Shown: piece after piece, positions 34,634-42,270 of the stretch | Position numbering within the stretch: position 1 is the first letter of the stretch | How the letters are laid out: every line of letters starts with the position of its first letter | Source of the DNA: Nioella aestuarii | Lineage (GTDB): Bacteria > Pseudomonadota > Alphaproteobacteria > Rhodobacterales > Rhodobacteraceae | Length of the DNA stretch: 64,000 nucleotides | Assembly: GCF_050896395.1 (NCBI RefSeq) | Contig: NZ_JBPBBA010000001.1 | Location: forward strand, 1 to 64,000 | Reading direction: 5' to 3' | Position numbers and translations under genes: made by a program | The notes under the pieces: model-generated | What the model saw: the letters and a program-made list of their open reading frames with translations, nothing else | Database searches by the model: none | What the model was told of the DNA's origin: nothing

Positions 34634-35524
34634 ATGAAACTGGACTATGACGCCCTCGCAGCTCTTGCCGCCATTCTGCACACCGGCAGCTTCGCCGGGG
34701 CTGCGCAGAAACTTGGCCTGACCCAACCCGCCATCACGCAGCGCATCAAGCTCCTGGAGGACCGGATCGGCACCATCCTGATCCGTCGAAGCCGCCCCTG
34801 CACCGCGACCGAAGCGGGAGCCCGCCTGTTACGCCATGCAGAGGAGGTTGGCCTGCTGGAAAAAACGCTGGCACAAGATTTGGCAGGGTTTGCGCCTGAC
34901 CCGGACCGCCCCTTGCGCATCGTGGTCAATGCCGACAGCCTGGCCACATGGGCCCTACCGGCGCTGACCGCCGCAAAAGGCTTTCTCTTTGACATCACCG
35001 TGGATGATCAGGACCACTCGGCGGACCTGCTGCGCGCGGGTGAGGTTATGGGTGCGATCACTTCGCACGGGCGGGCAATTGCCGGCTGCGACCCTCACCC
35101 TCTTGGCGCGTTGGACTATGCAGTGACCTGCACGCCCGCATTCGCCGCCCAGTGGTTTGCAACTGGTGTGACGGCAGAAACCCTGGCTCGTGCACCTTGT
35201 TTGACGTTCAACCGCAAGGACAGGCTGCAACGGGATTGGGCCGATGAGGTTGCGGGAACCCGTCTGTCCGTTCCCAGCCACTACCTGCCGACCACGCAGG
35301 GAATAACCGACGCAATTCGACTCAGCCTGGGATGGGGGGCAAACCCGGTGATCCTGTTTGAGCCCTTTCTCAGTCGGGGCGAACTGGTCGAGCTGATCCC
35401 CGGCCGTCGCTTTTCCACACCGCTCTTCTGGCAGGTCTCGCATCAGGCCGCCCCGGCCCTGCGAGAGTTGACACAAGCGCTCAAGCGCCACGCCGCGGCA
35501 TTCCTGCGCGCACCTCATTCGTGA
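34634..35524 (+). CDS. argP: LysR-family regulator ArgP
   Basis: ArgP activates argO when arginine is present and is repressive with lysine in E. coli. The 296-residue protein has the LysR helix-turn-helix (LDYDALAALAAILHTGSFAG; LTQPAITQRIKLLEDRIG) that is typical of the ArgP/IciA branch. A co-inducer domain ending LTQALKRHAAAFLRA follows. The AT-rich 87-bp gap shared with argO presumably holds the ArgP operator. Confidence 0.9.
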   Translation: MKLDYDALAALAAILHTGSFAGAAQKLGLTQPAITQRIKLLEDRIGTILIRRSRPCTATEAGARLLRHAEEVGLLEKTLAQDLAGFAPDPDRPLRIVVNADSLATWALPALTAAKGFLFDITVDDQDHSADLLRAGEVMGAITSHGRAIAGCDPHPLGALDYAVTCTPAFAAQWFATGVTAETLARAPCLTFNRKDRLQRDWADEVAGTRLSVPSHYLPTTQGITDAIRLSLGWGANPVILFEPFLSRGELVELIPGRRFSTPLFWQVSHQAAPALRELTQALKRHAAAFLRAPHS

Positions 35525-35615
35525 ACAATCCGCTTTGTTTTTTCCGATTGGCGCCCCTTTGTCGCCATTTTCCCCGCCTATCCTGTTGCAAAGAAAAACG
35601 GGCAAGGCATGAAAA

Positions 35616-36620
35616 ATGGACTGGTTTACCAACGCTCTGACAACCATCTTCCGGGCGCCGATTGACCCGAGCATCCGCTTTGCGCTGATCTACATCGCGC
35701 CAACAATTGCCCTCGCGTTCATAATCTGGCTGGCCCGCGGACGGCCCGCACCCTTCCTGTCCTGGCTGGTTCCAAAATCGGTCTATACACACAAATCGAA
35801 CTGGGTGGATATCAAGCTATTCCTCGCCAACCACATTCTGGGCGCGGTTGGATTCTTCGGGGCCGTGGTATTCATTCCGTTCGTTGCATTCAAAGTGGTG
35901 GTCGCCCTGGCCAGTATCACCGGCGAGGGCTATAGCCTGCCGCCCGTGACCTTTGCCCGCACGGCGCTGTTGACGGTCATAATCGTCGTCGTGAACGACT
36001 TCTCAAAATACTGGTCACACCGCATCTGTCATGAATGGCAGTCGCTGTGGCCCTTCCACGCGGTGCACCATTCTGCGGATGTGCTGACTCCTGTCACGGT
36101 CGCCCGTGTCCACCCGGTGGAAGTCTTGATCCGCAACATCATGGCCAGTGTCGTCGTAGGCATTGTGCAGGGCCTGGCGCTCTATGCGATCGTGGGACAG
36201 GCAAACCTTCTGGCAATCGGCGGCGCGAATGTCTTCTATGTTGCATTCAACGCGCTTGGGTCGAACTTCCGTCATAGCCATATCTGGATCAGCTATGGCC
36301 GTGTGATGGAGCATATCCTGATCTCGCCCGCTCAGCACCAGATCCACCACTCTGCCGCGAAGAAGCATTTCAACAAGAACTACGGCTCGATCTTCGCGCT
36401 TTGGGACTGGATGTTCGGCACGCTCTACATCCCCGACAGCTATGAAGATCTGACCTATGGTGTCGCGGATCGTCAGGGCAACCTGAAAGAGCAACCCCAC
36501 CCAACCCTGCGCGCGGCGATGGTGCTGCCCTTTGTGGAAAGCTGGCAGGCGGTGAAGGAGCGTTTTGGCGCGAAACCGGAAACTGGCGAGTCCGCAGCGC
36601 CCCATCACCCGGCGGAGTAA
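35616..36620 (+). CDS. Sterol desaturase/fatty-acid hydroxylase family protein
   Basis: This 334-residue membrane di-iron oxygenase has the three histidine boxes of the family: HRICH, FHAVHHSAD and QHQIHHSAAKKHFNKNYG, between membrane helices (about 20-40, 70-100, 120-140 and 180-210). Such enzymes hydroxylate or desaturate lipids or carotenoids; the substrate here is not clear. It is followed after 5 bp by an acyltransferase gene, so the two may jointly modify a membrane lipid. Confidence 0.87.
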   Translation: MDWFTNALTTIFRAPIDPSIRFALIYIAPTIALAFIIWLARGRPAPFLSWLVPKSVYTHKSNWVDIKLFLANHILGAVGFFGAVVFIPFVAFKVVVALASITGEGYSLPPVTFARTALLTVIIVVVNDFSKYWSHRICHEWQSLWPFHAVHHSADVLTPVTVARVHPVEVLIRNIMASVVVGIVQGLALYAIVGQANLLAIGGANVFYVAFNALGSNFRHSHIWISYGRVMEHILISPAQHQIHHSAAKKHFNKNYGSIFALWDWMFGTLYIPDSYEDLTYGVADRQGNLKEQPHPTLRAAMVLPFVESWQAVKERFGAKPETGESAAPHHPAE

Positions 36621-36625
36621 GGCGC

Positions 36626-37741
36626 ATGACACGTGGCTTTTCCCTCTGGCTCGACGCGATCCGCGCGCTTGCCGCCTTTGCTGTCCTCTTTGGGCACATG
36701 GCCCATATCCGGTTTACCCGGGGCGACTACTATGTCCTGCGCGAATGGAACATCGCCTCTGATGCTGTTGTTGTGTTTTTCGTCATCTCCGGCCTTGTCA
36801 TTGCCTTTGCCGCGGAACGCGATGGCGATCTGCGCACCTACAGCTATAACCGCGCCACGCGAATTTTCACGGTGATGGTCCCAGCCCTGATCCTGACGCT
36901 TGTTTTTGATGCCATCGGAACCCGCATTACGATGGATGCCTATCCACTCGGCTACTACCAGCATCTGAGCTGGTCGGAATTCCTGTTCCGTGGCCTGACA
37001 CTGACCCCGCAATGGATTGGAGCCATGGAGCCGGTGCGCCTTGGCTCGAATGGCCCGATCTGGTCACTCTCATACGAGGTGGCCTACTACATAATCTTCG
37101 GTTTTGCCGTGTTTCTGTCCGGGGCAAGGCGACTGCTTCTGATTGCGCTGGTCGCGTTTCTGGCAGGCATACCGATTTTGGCCCTGATGCCCGCCTGGCT
37201 GCTTGGTGTACTGGTCTGGCGCAGGGTCTCCAACCCCGACGCAGCCGCATTGCCCCGACCGTTGGCCTGGGGGCTGGCAATCGGTGCACCGGCTGCCATG
37301 GTGGTGCTGAAATGGGTGGGCGTTGCGGATGCGCTGGCAGCTCTGACCGCGCAGGCTTTCACGCAGGCCGATTACCGCGCCGTGCTCCTTTATTCCGACG
37401 AGGTTCTGTGGAACAGCCTGCTGGCGGTTCTGATGGCGCTGCATTTGCTCGGGGTCGTGCCGTTGCTGGCGGCAAGCAACTGGCGAGAGTCAGAACGTCT
37501 TGCCCGCGTAATTCGCTGGCTGGCCGGGGGCAGTTTCTCTCTTTACGTGATGCACTACCCGACGCTGCAGCTGCTGGACGCGTGCCTGCCAGAGAACTTG
37601 CCGTTATATGATCTTTGGCTGCTCGGGATAACGCTGGCGGTTTGTTTCGGTTTTGCCGCCCTGTTCGAGCGCCCCTTGAAGATCTATCGCCGCTGGCTGG
37701 CCGCCCTAATACGTCGCCCCGCAGCGGTGCCGGCTGAATGA
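36626..37741 (+). CDS. Acyltransferase family 3 (OafA/YrhL-like) membrane protein
   Basis: This 371-residue protein has about ten membrane helices and the family start FSLWLDAIRALAAFAVLFGH, with the Arg and His used in acyl transfer. GLVIAFAAERD, WSLSYEVAYYIIFG and LYVMHYPTLQLLDA are other typical segments. Family members transfer acyl groups to surface sugars, peptides or lipids. The gene begins 5 bp after the desaturase-like gene. A double palindrome element follows the stop at 37769. Confidence 0.88.
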   Translation: MTRGFSLWLDAIRALAAFAVLFGHMAHIRFTRGDYYVLREWNIASDAVVVFFVISGLVIAFAAERDGDLRTYSYNRATRIFTVMVPALILTLVFDAIGTRITMDAYPLGYYQHLSWSEFLFRGLTLTPQWIGAMEPVRLGSNGPIWSLSYEVAYYIIFGFAVFLSGARRLLLIALVAFLAGIPILALMPAWLLGVLVWRRVSNPDAAALPRPLAWGLAIGAPAAMVVLKWVGVADALAALTAQAFTQADYRAVLLYSDEVLWNSLLAVLMALHLLGVVPLLAASNWRESERLARVIRWLAGGSFSLYVMHYPTLQLLDACLPENLPLYDLWLLGITLAVCFGFAALFERPLKIYRRWLAALIRRPAAVPAE

Positions 37742-37768
37742 AGTCGGACTAGCTGATCTAGGCGGCCC

Positions 37769-37816
37769 AAGCGCCTTGCAAGGCGCTTCCAAGGCCGTTC
37801 GAACGGCCTTCCACCG
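37769..37816. repeat. Double-palindrome element, copy 1
   Basis: Two perfect 20-bp palindromes, AAGCGCCTTGCAAGGCGCTT (37769-37788) and AAGGCCGTTCGAACGGCCTT (37791-37810), are separated by CC and followed by CCACCG. The same plan occurs at 54182-54229 with different but still complementary arms. It lies downstream of the acyltransferase gene and before the convergent yebC. It may be a bidirectional transcript end, a protein-binding site or a dispersed palindromic repeat. Confidence 0.8.
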
Positions 37817-37823
37817 AAAACAT

Positions 37824-37848
37824 AAGCCCGGGCGCGTTGCCCGGGCTT
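37824..37848. terminator. Hairpin between the acyltransferase gene and yebC
   Basis: AAGCCCGGGC and GCCCGGGCTT form a 10-bp stem around GCGTT. On the minus strand it is followed by ATGTTTTC, a weak T-tract, so it is a plausible yebC terminator; on the plus strand the tail is weaker still. Confidence 0.6.
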
Positions 37849-37919
37849 CTCACATTTCATCTTCACGCAGAGTGTCCAAGGGATGTGCTGGGGGTGCTGG
37901 GTGGCACCCACCTGGTTTA

Positions 37920-38666
37920 CTAGCCAGCCAGCTGCTCCATCACCTCGTCGGAAATCTCAAAATTCGCAGTGACGCGCTGGATGTCGTCATCGTCCTCCAG
38001 GACTTCGATCAGCTTCATCAGCTTCTGCGCGCCATCCAGATCCAGCTCGGTCGTGGTTGTGGGCTGCCAGATCAGCTTGGCCGTTTCAGACTCACCCAGG
38101 GTCTCTTCCAACGCGGTCGACACCTCGTTCAGATCCGTATCTGCGCAGGTGATGACGTGATTTTCCGCAGTGGTCTCCACGTTCTCGGCACCGGCCTCGA
38201 TCGCGGCTTCCATCACGGTATCCTCATCGCCCACGGACAACGGATAGATGATCTCGCCCTTGCGTTCGAACATGAAGGACACTGACCCGGTTTCGCCGAG
38301 GTTGCCGCCGTTCTTGCCAAAGGTCGACCGCACGGTAGAGGCAGTACGGTTGCGGTTATCGGTCATCGCTTCGACGATCACGGCAACGCCGCCCGGGCCG
38401 TAGCCTTCATAGCGGATTTCTTCGTAATCATCGCCACCAGCAGCCTGGCTCTTGTCGATCGCGCGCTGGATCACGTCCTTGGGCACGGATTGCGACTTGG
38501 CTTCCTTGACCGCCAGACGCAGACGCGGGTTCTTGTCCGGGTCGGGATCACCCATCTTGGCGGCCACGGTGATTTCCTTGGCCAGCTTGGAAAACAGCTT
38601 GGACCGCAACGCATCCTGGCGTCCTTTACGGTGCTGGATGTTCGCCCATTTTGAATGGCCTGCCAT
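37920..38666 (-). CDS. yebC: YebC/PmpR-family protein (TACO1-like)
   Basis: YebC proteins bind DNA and/or ribosomes; the family has been called transcriptional regulators and, more recently, translation factors for proline stretches. The 248-residue protein begins MAGHSKWANIQHRKGRQDA, the diagnostic start, followed by KEITVAAKMGDPDPDKNPRL and YEGYGPGGVAVIVEAMTDNRNRT. The three-domain length is normal. The ATG at 38666 follows AGGAG; the frame to 38714 is not supported. RuvABC genes, common partners, are not next to it. Confidence 0.95.
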   Translation of the reverse strand: MAGHSKWANIQHRKGRQDALRSKLFSKLAKEITVAAKMGDPDPDKNPRLRLAVKEAKSQSVPKDVIQRAIDKSQAAGGDDYEEIRYEGYGPGGVAVIVEAMTDNRNRTASTVRSTFGKNGGNLGETGSVSFMFERKGEIIYPLSVGDEDTVMEAAIEAGAENVETTAENHVITCADTDLNEVSTALEETLGESETAKLIWQPTTTTELDLDGAQKLMKLIEVLEDDDDIQRVTANFEISDEVMEQLAG

Positions 38667-38844
38667 CACGCTTCTCCTGAAATACTTGATCGGCGCGGTT
38701 CTACTGCAACCCAAAGGGGTCGCGCAAGCGGGGTTTCACAACGCCTTCGCGACGCCATGGATCATACGAATGCCGTTTTCAAACACCATGCCTGGCACCC
38801 GACTCAGCTATGTCTTGCCCAGAACCCACGGGAGGACCTGACCC

Positions 38845-39588
38845 ATGATGATCTACCCCACTATCGAACTGCAGAACGGCCGCTGCGTCAGCCTTCATCG
38901 CGGCCGCATCAACGAGCCGCAGATTTGGCATGTCGATCCGATCGCCAAGGCAAAGAGCTTCGCCGCCGATGGGGCCGAATGGATGCACATCACGGATCTG
39001 GATTGGGTCGTTGGCGGAGACGGAAGCGCTGAGTTGGTTGAAGAGGTCATTCGTCAAGCCGGCATTCCGGTGCAGGTCGGCGGAGGTTTCCGAAGCCTCG
39101 ATTCCATAGACAAATGGATCGACAAGGGCGCGGGCCGGATCGTGGTCAGTTCGCTTGCCGCCCAGAACCCCGGTATCGTCAAACAAGCGGCCAAGCGCTA
39201 TCCCGATCAGATCGTCGTTGCTGTTGACGTGTTCCAGGGCAAATTGATGACAAACGGCTGGCGCGACACTGCGGCGATCACTCCGGCAGATTTCATCGCA
39301 GCTTTCGACGAAGACCCGCTCGCTGCTTTCATTGTCACCGACATCGACGCCGATATCGAAGACAGCGACGGCTCGCTCGGGGTTATTTCGCAATTGGCCG
39401 ACGGGGCCCGTGCCCCCGTCATCGCCCGCGGGTTGTCGCGCAGCCTCGATGATATTGCGCGGCTGAAATACGTTCAGCACATCTCTGGCGCGATCATCGG
39501 CAGGGCGCTTTTCGACAAAAGCATCGAGCTCAGCGATGCGCTGGCCGTCGCCAAGGCACGCCCCGGCCCCACGGCAGAGTTCATCTGA
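38845..39588 (+). CDS. HisA-like TIM-barrel protein (paralogue)
   Basis: The 247-residue barrel resembles the histidine enzyme HisA throughout (IYPTIELQNGRCVSLHRG; GAEWMHITDLDW; PVQVGGGFRSLDSIDKW; GLSRSLDDIARL) but differs at the active site. The N-terminal catalytic acid, normally Asp in PAIDLKDG, is Glu at residue 8, while the second acid is kept (D128 in VVAVDVFQGK). It is not with hisB, hisH or hisF. It is probably a paralogue with a changed isomerase or other sugar-phosphate activity rather than the cell's HisA. A GGGAGGACC site precedes the ATG. Confidence 0.78.
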   Translation: MMIYPTIELQNGRCVSLHRGRINEPQIWHVDPIAKAKSFAADGAEWMHITDLDWVVGGDGSAELVEEVIRQAGIPVQVGGGFRSLDSIDKWIDKGAGRIVVSSLAAQNPGIVKQAAKRYPDQIVVAVDVFQGKLMTNGWRDTAAITPADFIAAFDEDPLAAFIVTDIDADIEDSDGSLGVISQLADGARAPVIARGLSRSLDDIARLKYVQHISGAIIGRALFDKSIELSDALAVAKARPGPTAEFI

Positions 39589-39627
39589 CCCCGTGACGCC
39601 CCGGTCATGGCGCGCTAAGACTGCGCC

Positions 39628-41403
39628 ATGACCACTGACCAGATCCTTCTGTTTTCGCTTTTCGGTATCGTCTTCGGCCTGCTGTTATGGGGCCGCTTTC
39701 GCTATGATCTTGTGGCCTTCGGGGCGCTGATGATCGCGGTCGTGTTGGGGCTGGTTCCCGCAAGCGATGCTTTCGCGGGCTTCGGACATCCCGCCACGCT
39801 GGTCGTGGCACTGGTGCTGGTTGTCTCTGCCGGGCTGGTTCGCTCCGGCGCGGTTTTCCTGATCACCCGCACGCTCGTGGATGCCAGCCGCTCACTCGGC
39901 GCCCATATCGCGATCATGGGCGGCGTGGGCGGGGTGCTGTCGGCGTTCATGAACAACGTCGCCGCTCTGGCGCTGCTGATGCCGGTCGATATCGCCACCG
40001 CCCGCAAAGCAGGCCGCAGCCCCGGCCTGTCGCTGATGCCTCTGTCCTTCGCGACGATCCTGGGCGGCATGGTCACACTCATTGGGACGCCCCCCAACAT
40101 TATCATCGCCGCGATCCGAGAGGAATCGCTAGGCGAGTCCTTTGGCATGTTTGACTTTGCCCCCGTGGGCGGGGCCGCAGCCATCGCCGGTCTTGCCTTC
40201 GTGGCCTTTATCGGTTGGCGCTTTATCCCGATCCGCGACTCCGGCGTGGGCGGCGACGCGCTAGGGGAATTGGCCCCCTACATTTCCGAACTTAGCGTCC
40301 CCGAGAACAACAAGCTGGTGGGCACCCGCCTGCGCGACCTGCTGGAGCCCGCAGAAAAGGCCGATGTGGCGATCCTTGGCCTCGTGCGTGACGGCAAACG
40401 ACGCTTCGGCATGGGGCGCAACCTCGTGCTTCAGGCGGGCGATATCCTGGTGCTGGAGGCGGTGCCCGAGGCGCTTGATGAATTCCGTACCGCGCTAAAG
40501 CTCGACTTCGCGCCAGAAGGGCACCCGATTGAGGATGCCGTAGGCGAAGGCGTAAGCCTTGTGGAAATGGTCGTCACCGACAGCAGCCGCATCGCAGGGC
40601 GAACTGCGCAGGCCATCGGGCTTGGCTGGCGCAAGCGCACGGTTCTGATGGGTATCTCGCGCAAGGGCCAGCGAATGACCAAGCGGCTGCGCCAGACCAT
40701 CATTCAGCCCGGCGACATCCTGCTGCTGCTGACGCCGTCCGATACAGGCGAGGATGTGGTGGACTGGCTTGGCGGGCTGACGCTTGCCGACCGGGGGCTT
40801 TCCGTCACCCGCGACAGCAAGACCTGGGCCGCCATCGGGTTTTTCGCGGGTGCGGTGATCGCGGCGTCGCTCGGGCTGGTTTACCTGCCGATTGCGCTTG
40901 GATTGGTCGTCGTGGCCTATGTTCTGTTCAAGATCCTGCCGCTGGCAGAGATCTATGACCATATCGAATGGCCCGTGGTGGTGCTGCTCGGCTCCATGAT
41001 CCCGCTTGGCGCGGCGTTGGAATCCTCTGGCGGCACCGAGTTGCTGGCGCAGGGGCTGGTCTCGATCAGCGAGGGCTGGCCCGCATGGGGCACGCTGACA
41101 CTGCTCATGGTCGTCACCATGACGCTGAGCGACGTGCTGAATAACACCGCCACGGCGATTGTCGCGGCGCCCGTTGGCATCCGTATGGCCGAAACGCTAG
41201 AAGTGAACCCAGACCCGTTCCTGATGGCCGTCGCCGTGGCGGCCTCAGCGGCCTTCCTGACCCCCATTGGCCACAAGAACAACACGCTGGTGCTTGGCCC
41301 CGGCGGCTATGGCTTTGGCGATTACTGGCGTATGGGCCTGCCGCTGGAGATCATCGTCATCGGCGTCTCGATCCCCACGATCCTGCTGGTCTGGCCGCTT
41401 TAA
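39628..41403 (+). CDS. SLC13-family permease with two TrkA-C domains (1)
   Basis: This 591-residue membrane protein combines SLC13/DASS-type helices at both ends with two soluble TrkA-C (RCK_C) domains in the middle (about 215-380; the phrases GTRLRDLLEPAEKADVAILG and GRTAQAIGLGWRKRTVLMG). GTPPNIIIAAIREE and LTPIGHKNNTLVLGPGGY are the family signatures. It likely imports an anion such as sulfate, or another solute. Its stop overlaps the stop of the convergent EamA gene within TTAA. Confidence 0.87.
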   Translation: MTTDQILLFSLFGIVFGLLLWGRFRYDLVAFGALMIAVVLGLVPASDAFAGFGHPATLVVALVLVVSAGLVRSGAVFLITRTLVDASRSLGAHIAIMGGVGGVLSAFMNNVAALALLMPVDIATARKAGRSPGLSLMPLSFATILGGMVTLIGTPPNIIIAAIREESLGESFGMFDFAPVGGAAAIAGLAFVAFIGWRFIPIRDSGVGGDALGELAPYISELSVPENNKLVGTRLRDLLEPAEKADVAILGLVRDGKRRFGMGRNLVLQAGDILVLEAVPEALDEFRTALKLDFAPEGHPIEDAVGEGVSLVEMVVTDSSRIAGRTAQAIGLGWRKRTVLMGISRKGQRMTKRLRQTIIQPGDILLLLTPSDTGEDVVDWLGGLTLADRGLSVTRDSKTWAAIGFFAGAVIAASLGLVYLPIALGLVVVAYVLFKILPLAEIYDHIEWPVVVLLGSMIPLGAALESSGGTELLAQGLVSISEGWPAWGTLTLLMVVTMTLSDVLNNTATAIVAAPVGIRMAETLEVNPDPFLMAVAVAASAAFLTPIGHKNNTLVLGPGGYGFGDYWRMGLPLEIIVIGVSIPTILLVWPL

Positions 41404-42260
41404 CGTCCCTCGCGCAACGCAGCGAGATTGTTCAGCGTCAGCGCCCCCAGAACCACAGTACCCCCCGCCAGCGTCCAGGCACCGGGGAATTCTGCCAAGA
41501 CAAGCCACACCAGTAGCGGGCCAAAGACCGCCTCCAGCAGCATGATCAGCGAGACGTCAGCCGGTGGCAGATAGCGCGGCCCGAGGCTGAGCAATGCCGT
41601 GGCCCCCGGTGTAACGATCAGCGCGATCAGGGCCACGAAGGGGACGGAAACGGCAGGAACCGCTAAACCCGGCGCAAGGACGAGCGAAACCCCCATAGCG
41701 AAAAACCCGGCAATGGCCATGGCAGGCACCATGGAGAGCGTCTTCTTTTGCCCCGCAATTGCAAAAATCACCGCCCAGGACAGAGCCGTGACCGCGGCGG
41801 CGAGATCGCCCAAAAGATCCCCCTGCCCGCCCCCGGCGCTGCCCATGGCGATGATCCCAATCCCGACGAGCACGGCAATGATTGTGGCCCAGGTTCGTCG
41901 AGGCACCTGCTGTCCCAGGACGACCCGCGCGATCAAGGCCGAAAAGACCGGCATCGTGGCGAGGATGAAAAGCGTATTGGCCGCGAGCGTGTGGCCGACC
42001 GAATAGAGAAAACTCACATTCCCGATGGTATAGCTGAGCCCGATCGCCAGCCCTGCCAGCCCCACCCCCTTGAAGGCCCGCAAGACGCCGCGCCCTTGCG
42101 TGACAAGCAGCCACAGCGCGATCATGCCCCCCATGCCTGCGCCGCGCCAAAACATCAGCGTCCATTCCGGCAGCCCGGCCAGCCGGATCAGCAGGACGTC
42201 GGGCGAGAGGATCAGAACACCGGTCAGGGTGAGCCACAGGCCCTTGGCATAGTCGCTCAC
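41400..42260 (-). CDS. EamA-family (DMT) transporter
   Basis: This 286-residue protein has ten predicted helices in two EamA repeats (LWLTLTGVLILSPDVLLIRL; ALSWAVIFAIAGQKKTL; GATALLSLGPRYLPPADVSL with the motif-like PPADVSLIMLLEAVFGPLLV). Substrate is unknown. It starts with GTG at 42260, ten bases after the stop of the SLC13 gene upstream, so the two are in one operon. Convergent overlap of stop codons with the SLC13 gene on the plus strand is noted above. Confidence 0.85.
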   Translation of the reverse strand: MSDYAKGLWLTLTGVLILSPDVLLIRLAGLPEWTLMFWRGAGMGGMIALWLLVTQGRGVLRAFKGVGLAGLAIGLSYTIGNVSFLYSVGHTLAANTLFILATMPVFSALIARVVLGQQVPRRTWATIIAVLVGIGIIAMGSAGGGQGDLLGDLAAAVTALSWAVIFAIAGQKKTLSMVPAMAIAGFFAMGVSLVLAPGLAVPAVSVPFVALIALIVTPGATALLSLGPRYLPPADVSLIMLLEAVFGPLLVWLVLAEFPGAWTLAGGTVVLGALTLNNLAALREGR

Positions 42261-42270
42261 CCCCGCGTCC

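Noticed and set aside
37774..37783. TTGCAA core of the double palindrome as a PccR operator
   Set aside because: PccR sites are TTTGCAAA; these palindromes read CTTGCAAG, and the paired second palindrome and CCACCG tail point to a different element.
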